From Devosia geojensis (GTDB taxonomy: Bacteria; Pseudomonadota; Alphaproteobacteria; Rhizobiales; Devosiaceae), in the NCBI RefSeq assembly GCF_000969415.1, contig NZ_JZEX01000058.1, positions 1 to 57,038 of the forward strand: 57,038 nt of DNA, in the 5' to 3' direction. The notes beneath the pieces are model-generated. The model had not been told where the DNA came from. It made no database searches and saw only the letters and a program-made list of their open reading frames with translations. Positions 56,630 to 57,038 of this stretch are shown here, piece by piece; within the stretch, counting starts at the first letter, position 1, and each line of letters starts with the position of its first letter. The translations under genes and the position numbers were made by a program.

Positions 56630-57038
56630 CGGTGGCGCGCGCAAGCGCCGCCCGGCCATGTGGCCTGCGGTTGATGAGGTGGGCGGCAACGGGCGGGCTT
56701 ATACCCGGGGACCGAAGCTTCAAAAAGGAAAGGTGGGCTTTCACCCGCCCGTTGCACGGGGATTTCTCGACCGGGGCGACAAGAGACGGCCCAGCGATGA
56801 CTTTGCGCTGTTTGGGATGACCGCCCGTCCCCGCCTGTCCAGCCTCCACCGGGGCGACCCCCGGCAGACACCCGCTCCCAGAACCCGGTGGCAGGCAAGA
56901 CGGTCCGCGTGCACGAGCGAACCGTCCGACCTGCCACCGGCCGCCGGCAACTCGTACTTGCCGCGCCCGGCGAAGGGATGGGTGTGAGTATGGGGCTTGT
57001 GGAAGCTGCGGGGATAAGTTTTTAATTCCACACCAGAT
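56630..57038. other. gene-free structured segment at the window end
   Basis: About 409 nt after the second binding-protein gene carry no frame that looks like a real protein; the open frames are rich in Arg/Pro and match no family I know. The segment has several inverted repeats: CCCGT-TGC-ACGGG (56748-56760), a CCGGGG-CGA-CCCCCGG stem near 56849, the big hairpin at 56885-56940, and the 11-nt direct repeat ACCGGGGCGAC at 56770 and 56848. The last 40 nt are AT-richer and may be a promoter region for a gene outside the window. A structured RNA is possible but unproven. Confidence 0.5.
56885..56940. repeat. nested 11+6 bp hairpin, possible structured RNA
   Basis: CCGGTGGCAGG (56885-56895) pairs with CCTGCCACCGG (56930-56940). 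Inside, after 3-nt bulges on each side, GACGGT (56899-56904) pairs with ACCGTC (56921-56926), closing a 16-nt loop in which CGC and GCG could also pair. The two stems share one axis, an arrangement that chance seldom gives. No T-run follows, so it is not an intrinsic terminator. Confidence 0.6.

Overview
The window is GC-rich chromosomal DNA of an alphaproteobacterium, most likely Hyphomicrobiales (Rhizobiales), and the mix of families would fit Devosiaceae. The signs are recG next to sdhE and mfd, an IalB-type periplasmic protein, an NDUFS4-type Complex I accessory subunit, the purN-purM / perM-hdaA-ppk-ppx / rnd / aspS neighbourhood, GatB together with a non-discriminating type AspRS, and an aapJQMP general amino-acid ABC operon. 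The genus is an inference from family content, not a measured result.

Layout. 1-1,762: a small membrane protein, tRNA-Lys(TTT) and a membrane-anchored coiled-coil protein. 1,907-5,480: glmU-glmS-DUF2237, the UDP-GlcNAc branch that feeds peptidoglycan and LPS. 5,482-6,204: a VapBC-type toxin-antitoxin pair with a palindromic promoter. 6,208-13,266: recG facing away from sdhE-mfd, then an IalB-family protein closed by a clear terminator. 13,276-20,548: a UbiH-type hydroxylase, TerC, a quinone oxidoreductase, a DUF72 protein, a VOC protein, a broken aldo/keto reductase, and an MFS exporter divergent from a LysR regulator. 20,590-26,442: tRNA-Ser(TGA), hrpB, the 5-oxoprolinase operon pxpBCA, and a voltage-gated-type potassium channel with a zinc-ribbon tail. 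26,530-31,964: accessory and envelope genes (FecR-domain protein, sulfite-oxidase-like enzyme, glycosyltransferase, a frameshifted FlhB-like gene, DUF2076, SleB-type lipoprotein hydrolase, YjhX-type toxin, chorismate mutase, GNAT). 32,061-47,480: gatB, VOC and EamA genes, a secreted nucleoside-phosphorylase-fold protein, a small P-loop kinase, purN/purM, perM-hdaA-ppk-ppx, rnd, aspS, NDUFS4-like and tRNA-Pro(TGG). 47,723-57,038: PAP2 phosphatase, LysR, metC, the aap amino-acid transporter with an extra diverged binding protein, and a gene-free structured segment.

Most of the sequence is conserved core genome in short operons with 1-4 nt stop/start overlaps (vapB-vapC, sdhE-mfd, terC-qor, pxpB-pxpC, purM-purN, ppk-ppx), which suggests translational coupling. 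I see no CRISPR array, insertion sequence, integrase, prophage or rRNA.

I found no clear, self-contained new system. The best leads are: (1) the second Aap-type binding protein behind aapP, whose predicted ligand pocket has lost the expected residues; (2) the gene-free 3' segment (56,630-57,038) with a nested 11+6 bp hairpin; (3) the zinc-ribbon potassium channel; (4) an MTA/SAH-nucleosidase-like protein with a signal peptide; (5) two decaying genes (FlhB-like and aldo/keto reductase); (6) several palindromes placed as operators in front of vapBC, between purM and perM, and between metC and aapJ.
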